Shown here piece after piece: positions 1 to 7,462 of a stretch of 25,817 nt of DNA. A program made the translations under genes and the position numbers. The notes under the pieces were generated by a model, which was not told where the DNA came from, did no database searches, and worked only from the letters and a program-made list of their open reading frames with translations. Origin of the DNA: CAYYGL01 sp964471235 (GTDB taxonomy: Bacteria > Calditrichota > Calditrichia > RBG-13-44-9 > J075); contig CAYYGL010000056.1 in the NCBI GenBank assembly GCA_964471235.1, positions 1 through 25,817 of the forward strand, in the 5' to 3' direction. Numbering within the stretch: position 1 is the first letter of the stretch; the number at the start of each line of letters is the position of its first letter.

Positions 1-324
1 TGCCCACCACTCCGTTTGCCATTATGTTCCAATACCTCACCGCACCGTTTTGGTACACCGTTACGGTCTGGTCACCATCCATAAGGTAATATTCCGCTGC
101 CTGGCTGCCAACCTGCTTGCTCCGTTAGGAGTGCCTTCGGCATAAATCCGTTGGCCGCTGGCGTTGTAGCGGTAGGTTACCAAGTCATTGTTTCTATTAA
201 GCAAACTTGTTGGCAAGTTCCGGTGGTCGTATGTTATGGCGCTAATAGCCGGAACGCCGTTCTCCAACATTTCCACCACGTTGCTGTTGCCGTCGTAACT
301 TAACTGCGTATTCTCGCATTCCAC
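1..324 (-). pseudogene. RHS/YD-repeat core fragment, frameshifted, runs off the window edge
   Basis: Translated on the minus strand from about 324, this reads as YD-repeat RHS sequence: NVVEMLENGV, then ITYDHRNLPTSLL, VTYRYNASGQRIYAEGTPNG. Near position 115 the frame breaks. The RHS sequence continues in another frame as EYYLMDGDQTVTVYQNGAV and then YWNIMANGVVG, up to base 1. The original frame stops at 61. Upstream of 324 there is an in-frame stop and no good ribosome site, so this is a 5'-truncated remnant rather than a gene start. RHS proteins are large secreted or cell-surface shells that carry variable C-terminal toxins. The same VVEMLEN repeat recurs at 1800-1850, so the locus holds at least two related core pieces. 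A one-base sequencing or assembly error could explain the frameshift but not the truncation. The downstream end lies outside the window. Confidence 0.75.
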
Positions 325-375
325 AATTCGTTAAATTGAATTTTCGCATCGCTTAATATATAATACCGTTTTTTA

Positions 376-660
376 TCAGTTTCTTGTTGAGAGGAATAGC
401 ATAACCAAAAAAACGAAAAGAACATATAAATAGAAAGCTAAGGCAATCTTTCTGCCTTCTTTTAAAATCTTTTGAAGTTCGGGATCAAGGTTTTGAATCT
501 TTTCTTCCTTCTTATAAATAGCACATAGCCAACCAAATCCAGTTAACCAGGCATACTTTTTAAATTCATTGTATTTTAAGATTTTGGAAAAGTTAATATT
601 CATCAAAATAAAAAAAGCTAATCCAATAATAAAAAAGAATATGACCAGAAATAGATCCAT
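376..660 (-). CDS. Small two-helix membrane protein, candidate RHS immunity protein
   Basis: A 94-residue protein with an N-terminal hydrophobic helix (about residues 2-23), a charged central loop with YKKEEKIQNLDPELQ and KEGRK, and a second helix (about 70-91). I recognise no family. The gene starts with ATG at 660, 44 bp downstream of the stop of the RHS tip gene on the same strand. That is where the cognate immunity gene of a polymorphic toxin normally lies. It is clearly AT-rich compared with the housekeeping genes further along, as is the RHS tip, which suggests they arrived together. The immunity role is inferred from position and size only. It could instead be an unrelated small membrane protein. 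The ribosome-binding site is weak (GGGA about 7 bases upstream). Confidence 0.55.
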   Translation of the reverse strand: MDLFLVIFFFIIGLAFFILMNINFSKILKYNEFKKYAWLTGFGWLCAIYKKEEKIQNLDPELQKILKEGRKIALAFYLYVLFVFLVMLFLSTRN

Positions 661-1652
661 GATATCATCCCGTGAACAGTTTACTTCAATTTATACTTTC
701 TGTACTAATGTTTGGATGGATCATATCTTTCCCACCAATCATCTCCTATAAATGAGGGTCGGGTTCGATTCTTCTTATTTTTTTTAGTTTTCGAATCTGA
801 ATTTCCACTCTTATTGTTTTTATTGTTTTTCCCTTCTCCTTCATCTGAAACCACGACCCAATCTTTCTGAAATGTTATTCCGCTATCGATAACTTTTCCA
901 TCCCTGGTTATAATTATTAGTTTACCATCAGAGTTTATGATGAAATATGATCCGATAGACATGTGATAAGCAATTAGTCCAGCTTGTTTCAATGAGGCAC
1001 CAGCAATAACAGTATAGTCTTTAAAACCATATATGCCTATTCCTACGGCGCCAAACCCACCTGTTATACCCCAAGCAGCCCGTTTATAGTATTCAACACC
1101 ACTGGCACTTGTCGCGTTTGTTAAATAATCGTTAAATTCTAAAGCTCCGCCAAGACCTACCCCTCCAAACAGACCAGCAGTACCTCCATAACCTGCTGTA
1201 GTATATATCCTGTCAGCAGTAGTAAACTTAAAGTAATAGCCTGTTGCATAACCAATTCCCCACCCATAAAACTTTCCAAGCTCTACGGGTAAATAACTCA
1301 CAGTAAGTTCTATTCCTATATTTCCGTTAAAATCAATTATCACTCCAATAGCAGCTTGACCTGCAAAACCATGTATTTGAACAAAAGCTGAACCACCTAC
1401 AGAGATGGTAGACCTTCCATCAGGATCAAAGGCATTGATTGGATTTTCTAGGGTGTAATTATATGGCGACCAACCGGGATATTTTTCAAATAACACATCC
1501 ACACTCCACCACCGGCCGCCAGCAACCCAGTAATACCGCGCCCCAAAGTAATCCCATTTGGTCTCCGTATCCCGCTCCTTCCCGGTAAACTTCTCCTTCG
1601 TCTCGCTGCCACTCTGGTAATCTCTCCCCGGCATCAGCAGCCCAAACGGGTA

Positions 1653-1674
1653 GTCCCGAAGGGATGCCTGCGGC
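1653..1674. repeat. 22-bp micro-insertion inside the RHS core, with 5-bp flanking direct repeat
   Basis: On the minus strand the conserved RHS sequence AHDY-YPFG is split by extra bases containing ccgcaggcatcccttcggg. The five bases gacta occur immediately before the extra sequence and again at its end (first bases at 1680 and 1655), like a short target duplication. The extra length is not a multiple of three, but it restores the frame lost by a single-base deletion near 1701. The boundaries can slide by a few bases. Confidence 0.5.
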
Positions 1675-1733
1675 ATAGTCGTGCGCTTCCACCACCGTGC
1701 CTGAGCATTCACAACCGCCCGGGTGCTGCCCAG

Positions 1734-1756
1734 GCCTGCCCTGAGCCTGCCGAAGG
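1734..1756. repeat. 23-bp micro-insertion (cttcggcaggctcaggg type) inside the RHS core
   Basis: On the minus strand the conserved RHS join YYLKDH-LGSTRAVVNAQ is interrupted by 23 extra bases containing cttcggcaggctcaggg. They move the LGSTR part into another frame. Sequences of this type recur in many environmental bacterial genomes in my recollection. Read through in one frame, it gives the typical LRQAQG peptide. No clear target duplication is visible. Confidence 0.5.
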
Positions 1757-1987
1757 GTGATCTTTGAGATAATAGAACTTATTCCCGGCAGCATCCCGCC
1801 TGCCCACCACGCTGTTTTCCAGCATTTCCACCACGTTGCCATCCCGACAAAGGCGTTCCCATCCCTGTGAACTTGTCGGGATCAAATCTTCCGATATTTT
1901 ATCCCCATCGTAAATAAAATGAGTGTCTCTGACATCCCTATCCTCGTTCGTGGCGGAGATGGTGTTCGACAGCCTTTGCAGGAAGAA

Positions 1988-2347
1988 TCAGGTGTAATCA
2001 TCATCTGCCTTGTTCGGGTCCACCTTCTGGTATCTTCGGTGAATTCTATAAAAAATTTTTACCAAAAAACTCAGAATAATTAGCCATATCAAAAAACTTA
2101 TCCATGTAAATGCTATCTTACCCTTTATATAATGATAAAGCAAAACACCAGAATTCAAAACTATATAGAAGAATGAATCCCTTGCAGTAAGCGCTTCGGC
2201 ATTTTCCGGGCTTTTAACCCAGGTGTAATGGTCAATAAATAGGCGAAGACCGGTTATTTTTTCTATGGTGTATGAAGCAAGTAACAACAAAAGAAGTAAA
2301 ACATGGCTCTTTAGCAATACCATAATTACATCAACAATTGCTGCCAT
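1988..2347 (-). CDS. Hypothetical three-helix membrane protein, possible orphan immunity protein
   Basis: A 119-residue protein with a very hydrophobic N-terminal helix (Leu run, about residues 8-27), a second helix around 60-77 (SFFYIVLNSGVLLYHYI) and a third around 80-103 (ISFLIWLIILSFLVKIF). It ends in a basic then acidic tail (RIHRRYQKVDPNKADDDYT). AAGGA lies 11 bases before the ATG at 2347. I recognise no family. Its stop codon lies directly against the remnant RHS core that starts at 1987, and it is AT-rich. The order membrane gene, RHS core, tip, membrane gene, RHS core is what repeated tip/immunity replacement would leave, so this may be the immunity gene of a lost tip. That is inference from context. 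Confidence 0.5.
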   Translation of the reverse strand: MAAIVDVIMVLLKSHVLLLLLLLASYTIEKITGLRLFIDHYTWVKSPENAEALTARDSFFYIVLNSGVLLYHYIKGKIAFTWISFLIWLIILSFLVKIFYRIHRRYQKVDPNKADDDYT

Positions 2348-2899
2348 TTTTTCTTTGTTCCTTATTTTGAGGATTGTTCGTATCCACTCGGTGAGCCCCC
2401 TTTATCATTTTTGGGTGCGGTGGTTCGGCCAGCCGGTCGGTGGGGCTCGGATTTGCCAGGGCATTAACCACTATAGGAGGGCAAGCAGATGGGGAAGGGA
2501 TTGGGATCGGTCGTCTACCTTTCCTCCCCGGACGAGAAAGGGATACCGGGTCCGGATCTACCCTCCCATATTTTAATCCGCTTGAGTTCAACGTAGCTTG
2601 AAATAGAACACAGGTGAAAAAGATAACGCTGATTTTCGCGGATGATGAGGCATCATATTAAAAAAATCTGCGAAACTCCGGGTTATCCGGGTCCATCTGG
2701 GTGCTATTTTTCTTATGTTGAACTGACATTAAAAAAAATTTGATTACAAGAAATTCGAGATATTCGCATTTCTTCCAGAAGTTCTGAATTCAGATGATTT
2801 CTTAATTGATGTGGTTCATTCGGGAGTTCTGCAGGGATAGGGAATAATCACGACGGAACATGCCGCACGAACCCCTTACTTTATTAGAAATCTTCCGCA
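2348..2899. other. Non-coding spacer between the RHS locus and a histidine kinase
   Basis: No convincing gene. A minus-strand open frame at 2331-2591 is proline-rich, has no ribosome site and no family resemblance, and overlaps the start of the neighbouring gene, so I treat it as chance. The second half holds a 144-bp interspersed repeat (listed separately). Positions 2730-2899 show no feature I can name and no clear terminator for the kinase gene that ends at 2900. Confidence 0.6.
2583..2726 (+). repeat. Interspersed ~145-bp repeat, copy A
   Basis: This copy begins tgagttcaac and ends gttgaactga, which are inverted copies of each other with one mismatch. The interior has gaaatagaacacaggtgaa, a gattttcgcggatgatg stretch and an A-run. 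The same order of words and nearly the same length occur at 17918-18062, and a weaker copy occurs at 25641. It holds no open frame, so it resembles a small non-autonomous repeat. Confidence 0.75.
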
Positions 2900-4537
2900 T
2901 TACAGCTCCACACAAAAAATGCTCCCTTTCCCCCTACCTTTGCTTTCTGCCCAGACGTCGCCGCCGTGGAGTTCTACAATTTGTTTGACGATTGACAACC
3001 CCAGACCGGTGGAAGATTCTCCCCCGGTGGGTTGGGCAGAGAGACGGGCAAATTTGCCAAACAACTTTTCCAGATCCGCTTTTGTTAATCCGGGACCGCG
3101 GTCGCGCACCCGAACAATGACCCGGCCTTTGAAATTTCGGCTCTTGGCAACATTCATTACATCTACCCGAATCGGTTTGCCGGGCGGAGAAAATTTGATG
3201 GCGTTGCTTACCAGGTTGTTGATCACTTCATACATCCGGTCCGGGTCCGCTTTTACCGTGCAGTCTGAATCAACCTTTAAAGTGAGTCGCTGCCGTTTCT
3301 GGCGCGCCAGGGGCAGGTTGGCATTCACCACTTCCCGGGTAAGGGCGGCAATATCGGTTGGGACTTTCTTTAATTTTAATTTACCGGCTTCAATGGCGGT
3401 GGAATCCAGCAGGTGACCGATAATTCTCAACATCCGTTCGGTTGCCTCTCCTATTTTTTTACTGTTCCGGTACACGGCATCCGGCATACCCGGGGTATCC
3501 TCTATCATCTCCGCATAACCGGAGATGACCTGCAAGGGATTCTTGAGATCGTGGGCAGCGATGCTTAAAAATTCGGATTTCAGACGATTGGCTTCCTGCA
3601 GGGAGCGGTTCAGCGATTCCACCCGTTGGTACGCCTCCCGCAACTCCTGGTTCATTTTCCGGATGTGTTCTTTCTCCCGGACTTCATTCACCATATAATT
3701 AAATGCCCTGGCTAACAAACCGATTTCATCGCGGGTGGTTTCCGGCACCTGAACATCTAAATTCCCCTGGGAAAATTGCAGCGCCGCCCGGGCTACTTTT
3801 TCAATGGGACTGCTGATAACCCGGCTGAGCATGATGGCAATGATGATTCCGATGCCAATCCCGATAATTGAAAAAATCATTATCGAGTAAATCTCATCCT
3901 TTACTGCCATCAAATAAACATTGTTTTTAAAATCCACTTCCACAATGCCCACAATTTGGTTCCGGCTGTCGGTGATGGGTGCATAAGCCGAAACCCAGGT
4001 GCCCTGTTCGTCTTCATAAATCCCGGTATAGCTTGGGATGCCTTCCTCCAGGGTGGGCAGCATTTCCGGACGGATTTTGTAGTGATTCCCGACATACTGG
4101 CTGTGAAGCATCACCGTGAATTCCAGCGAATCTTCGCTAATCCGCCGAAAGGTGTAAATACCATCTTCATCAAATCCCAGGTATTTATTGACCATGAATT
4201 GTTGCAAGCTATGCAGTACTGCCTGATATTCGGGGGTTCCAATGGACGGCTTGCCGATCAACTTTTTGTACTGGTCGCCATCGATGGAAATTGCAAGGGT
4301 GTTGGCGGCTAACTGGAGTTGATTCTGGAGATTCTTGAGGATTAAATTCACATTCTTGTTGTAATTTAACAAGCCGGCAGAGACAATAGCAATGAACATC
4401 AGGAGACTCAGCAAAATGGCAAATTTAACCACCAGGCGGGATGGCGTGGAGGTATCAAATCCTGCCAGAGTGGTATGGGAATTGGAGGAAATGGAAGATG
4501 GTGCCGGTGTATGTAAAAGATTATCATTTTTTTCCAT
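2900..4537 (-). CDS. Membrane-bound sensor histidine kinase with HAMP domain
   Basis: A 545-residue two-component sensor. Residues 35-57 form the first membrane helix. About 60-212 form an extracytoplasmic sensing region of Cache-like size, and a second helix lies at 217-240. A HAMP linker follows (about 238-292) and a coiled coil (285-325). The HisKA box has LKSEFLSIAAHDLKNPLQVI with phospho-acceptor His329. The ATPase domain shows the N box (NNLVSNAIKFS, 440-450), G1 DRGPG (479-483), the F region and G2 TGLGLSIV (510-517), so it should be active. It sits 18 bp after a nucleosidase gene and downstream of an amino-acid symporter, which suggests co-transcription. No response regulator is adjacent, so it is an orphan kinase here. 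The periplasmic sensor contains a WVSAYAPI segment followed by IVGIVEVDF, typical of Cache/PAS-like signal domains. The ligand is unknown. Confidence 0.92.
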   Translation of the reverse strand: MEKNDNLLHTPAPSSISSNSHTTLAGFDTSTPSRLVVKFAILLSLLMFIAIVSAGLLNYNKNVNLILKNLQNQLQLAANTLAISIDGDQYKKLIGKPSIGTPEYQAVLHSLQQFMVNKYLGFDEDGIYTFRRISEDSLEFTVMLHSQYVGNHYKIRPEMLPTLEEGIPSYTGIYEDEQGTWVSAYAPITDSRNQIVGIVEVDFKNNVYLMAVKDEIYSIMIFSIIGIGIGIIIAIMLSRVISSPIEKVARAALQFSQGNLDVQVPETTRDEIGLLARAFNYMVNEVREKEHIRKMNQELREAYQRVESLNRSLQEANRLKSEFLSIAAHDLKNPLQVISGYAEMIEDTPGMPDAVYRNSKKIGEATERMLRIIGHLLDSTAIEAGKLKLKKVPTDIAALTREVVNANLPLARQKRQRLTLKVDSDCTVKADPDRMYEVINNLVSNAIKFSPPGKPIRVDVMNVAKSRNFKGRVIVRVRDRGPGLTKADLEKLFGKFARLSAQPTGGESSTGLGLSIVKQIVELHGGDVWAESKGRGKGSIFCVEL

Positions 4538-4555
4538 GATGGAGATAATCTCTTT

Positions 4556-5179
4556 CTATTTGGATGAAACGGTTTCCGTCTCGCAAAGGTGTTGCCGGTA
4601 AAATTGGTACAAGCGTTCGCTGTATTCGTCGATATTGTGGTTAATTTTTTCCAGAGAAACTTCTTCTGCCGGAACATCGGAAATCAGTTTGAATGCGGAG
4701 AAGGGAATGTTGAACAGTCGGCTTACATAACCCACCGCCCAGGCTTCCCGGTCAACCATGTGGGCTAATGGGGCTAATCTGGCAGCATAAAATTTGTTCA
4801 TTACCCGTTGTTGAGCGGAGATGCAATCGTAACGAGCCGTGGGATCGGCTGAATAAAAGATGTCATTTGCTACCGACTGCTCTGCTTCCAGAAAAGCAAT
4901 CCGGACGCTGTAAATTTTACCGATTTCCAGCACCGCATTTAAACTTCCGGCAATTCCAAAGTTGATTAAGGTGTTGACCCCCTCCGGAAACGCCCCGCAG
5001 ATAGCGGCGGTTTTCGCTAATGCCATATTTACGCCTTCCCCGCTGATCAGTAACAATTCCCGAGAAGATTCATAAAGACCGGGGAATGCAAACGGTATCT
5101 GCCGGAATGATTGATTCCGGAAAAATGCTTTTGCTTCACCTCGATGGGCAAAAACCAGTAAAGGTTTGCGTTCCGCCAT
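4556..5179 (-). CDS. Nucleoside phosphorylase/nucleosidase family protein (MTAN/PNP fold)
   Basis: A 207-residue protein of the PNP/UDP phosphorylase superfamily, which cleaves the glycosidic bond of nucleosides such as methylthioadenosine, adenosylhomocysteine or futalosine. Visible features are Glu15 in VFAHRGEAKAF (the position of the catalytic Glu in MTAN), SGEGVNMA (47-54), the fold signature NFGIAGSLN (73-81), MVDREA (141-146) where MTAN has an E-M-E ribose-binding triplet, and LISD with the purine-contacting/catalytic Asp168. The middle residue of the triplet is Arg instead of Met, so the substrate may differ from MTAN. I chose ATG 5179 because it is preceded by GAAGAGA and because a longer frame would run back into the symporter gene. 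It lies 68 bp after the symporter and 18 bp before the kinase. The substrate is unresolved. Confidence 0.8.
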   Translation of the reverse strand: MAERKPLLVFAHRGEAKAFFRNQSFRQIPFAFPGLYESSRELLLISGEGVNMALAKTAAICGAFPEGVNTLINFGIAGSLNAVLEIGKIYSVRIAFLEAEQSVANDIFYSADPTARYDCISAQQRVMNKFYAARLAPLAHMVDREAWAVGYVSRLFNIPFSAFKLISDVPAEEVSLEKINHNIDEYSERLYQFYRQHLCETETVSSK

Positions 5180-5247
5180 TATCGCATCTCTTCGTTGAAG
5201 TTCGTGTCTTGCATCCTCCCCTGAACATTTAGGATGACCCGGGGGGG

Positions 5248-6693
5248 TTATCCGCCGGCCTTTGCCCTGGCAAGAAATTCGTGGGTGATCCGACCGACCG
5301 ATCCGGCTAAAAACAGCAGCGCCACCAGGTTGGGAAACGCCATCATTGCATTTCCAATATCGCCGATTTTTAATACGACTTGAATACCCTGTTGTGACGG
5401 AAGTGAGCCAAGGAACATGAACATGATGAACATCATCCGGTAAAGGGTTCTCACCTTGATACCGGCTAAATACTCCAGGCATATTTCTCCGTAATAAGAC
5501 CAGCCCAATAAAGTTGAAAAGCCAAAAAGAATGGAGCCGATTGCCACAATGATTCCCCCGCCCGGAAGCACGGAATCAAAGGCGTAAGTAGTCATATCTA
5601 TGCTGTTCAGAGCAACATCCTGGGGAACAAACAGGGGACCCTGCCGGTAGGCGCCGGTCACCGTGATAGCAATGGCCGTCAAAGAACAAACCACGATGGT
5701 GTCGATGAACGTTCCCATCATGGCGATTTGCCCCTGGCGCACCGGGTCTTTGGTTTTGGCTGCGCCATGAGCAATGGGTGCGCTGCCCAGGCCGGATTCA
5801 TTGCTGAGAATTCCCCGGGCAACTCCATAACGAATGGCTTGCTGCACACCGATGCCCACGGCACCGCCAAAGGCTGCCCGGGGTGAAAAGGCGGTTTCGA
5901 AAATTAATATCAAAGCCTGTGGGACGGCGGTGATATGCCAGAAAATAACCAACAACGCACCGACAAAATAAAGCGCTATCATAAACGGCACCAGCCGTTC
6001 CGCTACCTGACCGATGCGTTTAATACCGCCAATAATTACCAATCCAACTAAAACCGTAACCACCAATCCGGTAATCCATTGCGGTATGCTAAACTGATTT
6101 TGGAGTGCTACTGCCATGGAGTTGGTCTGGAACATATTCCCGGTGCCAATCAAACAGGCAATGGTGCCGCTGACAGCGAAAATAATGCCCATAATTCTGC
6201 CGAATTTTCCCCCGATGCCGTATTCACAGTAATACATGGGACCGCCCGCCATGGAGCCGTCTTCGGCAATTTTCCGGTATTTTACTCCCAGCACTGCTTC
6301 GGCATATTTAGTCGCCATACCAAAGACCGCCGTAACCCACATCCAGAAAGCCGCACCCGGTCCGCCCAGGGCAATGGCACTGGCAACCCCGGCAATGTTC
6401 CCGTTCCCGACGGTAGCGGATAGAGCGGTCATCAGCGCCTGAAACGGGGTAATGTCGCCTTCTACTTGCTCGCTTTCATCCTTTTTGAACGCTCCGGATA
6501 ACACCAGTTTGGTGGCATTTTTAAAACGACGAATCTGGATAAATCCGGTCACCAGGGTTAAGATGATGCCGGTGCCTAAGAGAAGAATTACCATCAGGGG
6601 AATGCCACCCAGAAACTGGGGTCCCCACCCCCACATATACTTGTCGGCGATAATCGGAATCCAGTATTTCAGTGTTTCCCAGAATTGTCCCAT
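5248..6693 (-). CDS. Sodium:alanine/glycine symporter, AGCS family
   Basis: A 481-residue, multi-spanning inner-membrane protein of the alanine-or-glycine:cation symporter family, which imports small neutral amino acids with Na+ (or H+). The family signatures are clear: ALSATVGNGNIAGVA (90-104), GGPGAAFWMWVTAVFGM (110-126) followed by TKYAEAVLGVKYR, and later NESGLGSAPIAHGAAKT, then DTIVVCSLTAIAI. The length matches the family (about 450-500). The ATG at 6693 is preceded by AAAGGAGCG at good spacing. It is the first gene of a probable minus-strand operon with a nucleosidase and a histidine kinase. The exact amino acid cannot be read from sequence. Confidence 0.95.
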   Translation of the reverse strand: MGQFWETLKYWIPIIADKYMWGWGPQFLGGIPLMVILLLGTGIILTLVTGFIQIRRFKNATKLVLSGAFKKDESEQVEGDITPFQALMTALSATVGNGNIAGVASAIALGGPGAAFWMWVTAVFGMATKYAEAVLGVKYRKIAEDGSMAGGPMYYCEYGIGGKFGRIMGIIFAVSGTIACLIGTGNMFQTNSMAVALQNQFSIPQWITGLVVTVLVGLVIIGGIKRIGQVAERLVPFMIALYFVGALLVIFWHITAVPQALILIFETAFSPRAAFGGAVGIGVQQAIRYGVARGILSNESGLGSAPIAHGAAKTKDPVRQGQIAMMGTFIDTIVVCSLTAIAITVTGAYRQGPLFVPQDVALNSIDMTTYAFDSVLPGGGIIVAIGSILFGFSTLLGWSYYGEICLEYLAGIKVRTLYRMMFIMFMFLGSLPSQQGIQVVLKIGDIGNAMMAFPNLVALLFLAGSVGRITHEFLARAKAGG

Positions 6694-6795
6694 TGATTGC
6701 GCTCCTTTGCTGGCTGTGATTGGTAACGGTTTCTGACGAACTAACGAAGGGGAAAGCCTGTCATTTCGAATTTAGGCATATCATTGTAAGTGTTG

Positions 6796-6823
6796 AATAT
6801 AGCCAAATTGAGAAAAAAAACAA
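6796..6823 (-). promoter_or_regulatory. Possible promoter for the symporter operon
   Basis: On the minus strand TTGTTT (6823-6818) and TATATT (6801-6796) are separated by 16 bases, about 100 bases before the symporter start. The region is very AT-rich, so chance matches are likely. Confidence 0.25.
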
Positions 6824-7131
6824 TAAAAAATTTGGGGCGGAAGGAGCCGAAGAAGTTTTGTAACGACTCAGGTTGTTCTACCGCAACGAACACAACGTTC
6901 GCAACGAACAGATGTTTATCTCTTTCACGTTGCGGCTGCCGTTCCATATCCGTTGCGATCATTGCGGTAAAGAAAACAGTTTGATGACAAAAACAGATTC
7001 CTACCGGAACTCTGTCTTTTCTGCGTCCTAAATAACTACTATCTGAGTGAACCGGGTAGGATAAAGGGAGTGTACCGAACGGGACGGGTGATATCCGCAT
7101 TTTCACGGATGCATAGAAAATCAAAAAACCG

Positions 7132-7160
7132 TTGCTCAGCCGGATAAAAAAATATAAATT
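7132..7160 (+). promoter_or_regulatory. Possible promoter for tRNA-Lys
   Basis: TTGCTC at 7132-7137 and TAAATT at 7155-7160 are 17 bases apart; TATAAA at 7153 is an alternative. They end 33 bases before the mature tRNA. This is a weak consensus match only. Confidence 0.25.
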
Positions 7161-7193
7161 TTGCCCGGTATTTGAGTTCTTTGTTACGCAGAT

Positions 7194-7266
7194 GCCTCCG
7201 TAGCTCAACTGGTAGAGCAGCTGACTCTTAATCAGTTGGTTCGGGGTTCGAGTCCCTGCGGGGGCA
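7194..7266 (+). tRNA. tRNA-Lys (anticodon CUU)
   Basis: A complete 73-nt cloverleaf. The acceptor stem GCCTCCG pairs with CGGGGGC (one G-U) followed by the discriminator A. The D arm is GCTC-AACTGGTA-GAGC. The anticodon stem GCTGA/TCAGT encloses the loop CTCTTAA with anticodon CTT at 7227-7229. The T arm is CGGGG-TTCGAGT-CCCTG. The CCA end is not encoded and must be added after transcription. It reads AAG (and not AAA) lysine codons. It stands alone on the plus strand, divergent from the symporter operon, and is followed by a structured non-coding region. Confidence 0.97.
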
Positions 7267-7270
7267 CTCA

Positions 7271-7320
7271 GCGACTGACCAAATAATCAGGGTGTTCCCC
7301 CCACCCGTCGGTCAGTTCGC
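7271..7320 (+). other. Nested hairpin directly after tRNA-Lys
   Basis: The outer arms gcgactgacc (7271-7280) and ggtcagttcgc (7310-7320) pair with one bulge. An inner gggtg/caccc hairpin lies at 7290-7306. There is no T-run after it, so it is not a classic terminator. It may be part of the tRNA 3' trailer or of a separate small RNA. Confidence 0.4.
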
Positions 7321-7336
7321 GGCAGGGAGTGGCGCT

Positions 7337-7405
7337 TCCCGCACTCATTTGTCTTTATTCGCTTATTCACTCCACGGGCGCTGTAAAAGACAAATGAGTG
7401 CGGGA
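7337..7405. repeat. Perfect 20-bp inverted repeat with 29-base loop
   Basis: Positions 7337-7356 and 7386-7405 are exact reverse complements over 20 bases (inner edges gtcttt and aaagac). A single-stranded transcript would form an uninterrupted 20-bp helix. The loop contains no gene. It may be a structural RNA, an RNase III site or the ends of a tiny mobile repeat. Confidence 0.7.
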
Positions 7406-7462
7406 TTAGCCTGGCAGGAGTTAATCCCCCAACATCTGCCTGGCGAGTCACCTCTGTGGTTT

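Larger units (their letters stand above)
705..1987 (-). pseudogene. RHS-repeat core remnant with a variable C-terminal tip; 5' part frameshifted
   Basis: From 1987 downward one frame reads HFIYDGDKISEDLI, GNVVEMLENSVVGRRDAAGN and KFYYLKDH. The RHS core then continues in a different frame as LGSTRAVVNAQ and, after more disruption, as YPFGLLMPGR, FTGKERDTETKWDYFGARYY and YNYTLENPINAFDPDGR. This is the classic RHS-associated core that precedes a toxin tip. The frame changes come from extra bases at 1734-1756 (23 nt) and 1653-1674 (22 nt) plus a one-base loss near 1701. The 3' part, with an ATG at 1712, is an intact 335-codon frame. Its tip (about residues 100-335) is Gly/Ala-rich with alternating small and hydrophobic residues, then a Lys/Asn-rich linker and a WWERYDPSKH end. 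I see no known toxin motif. There is no start codon or ribosome site for the 1987 end, which abuts the stop codon of the 119-residue gene at 1988, so the whole is probably a displaced, non-expressed core-plus-tip. Confidence 0.75.
6694..7193. other. Non-coding spacer between divergent symporter and tRNA-Lys genes
   Basis: A minus-strand open frame covers 6741-7208, but it runs into the tRNA, has no ribosome site and no recognisable domain, so I reject it. The spacer is AT-rich close to the symporter. Around 7088-7115 it has a short gatatccgcattttcacgga phrase like the inside of the 145-bp repeat family. It should hold both divergent promoters. Confidence 0.55.

Noticed and set aside
2331..2591. 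86-codon minus-strand open frame, proline-rich
   Set aside because: Overlaps the start of the neighbouring membrane-protein gene, has low complexity and shows no recognisable family.
5180..5482. N-terminal extension of the nucleosidase frame
   Set aside because: It would overlap the end of the symporter gene, and the peptide does not look like nucleosidase sequence; ATG 5179 has a ribosome site.
6741..7208. 155-codon minus-strand open frame
   Set aside because: It starts inside tRNA-Lys, has no ribosome site and no domain; its content is AT-rich spacer.
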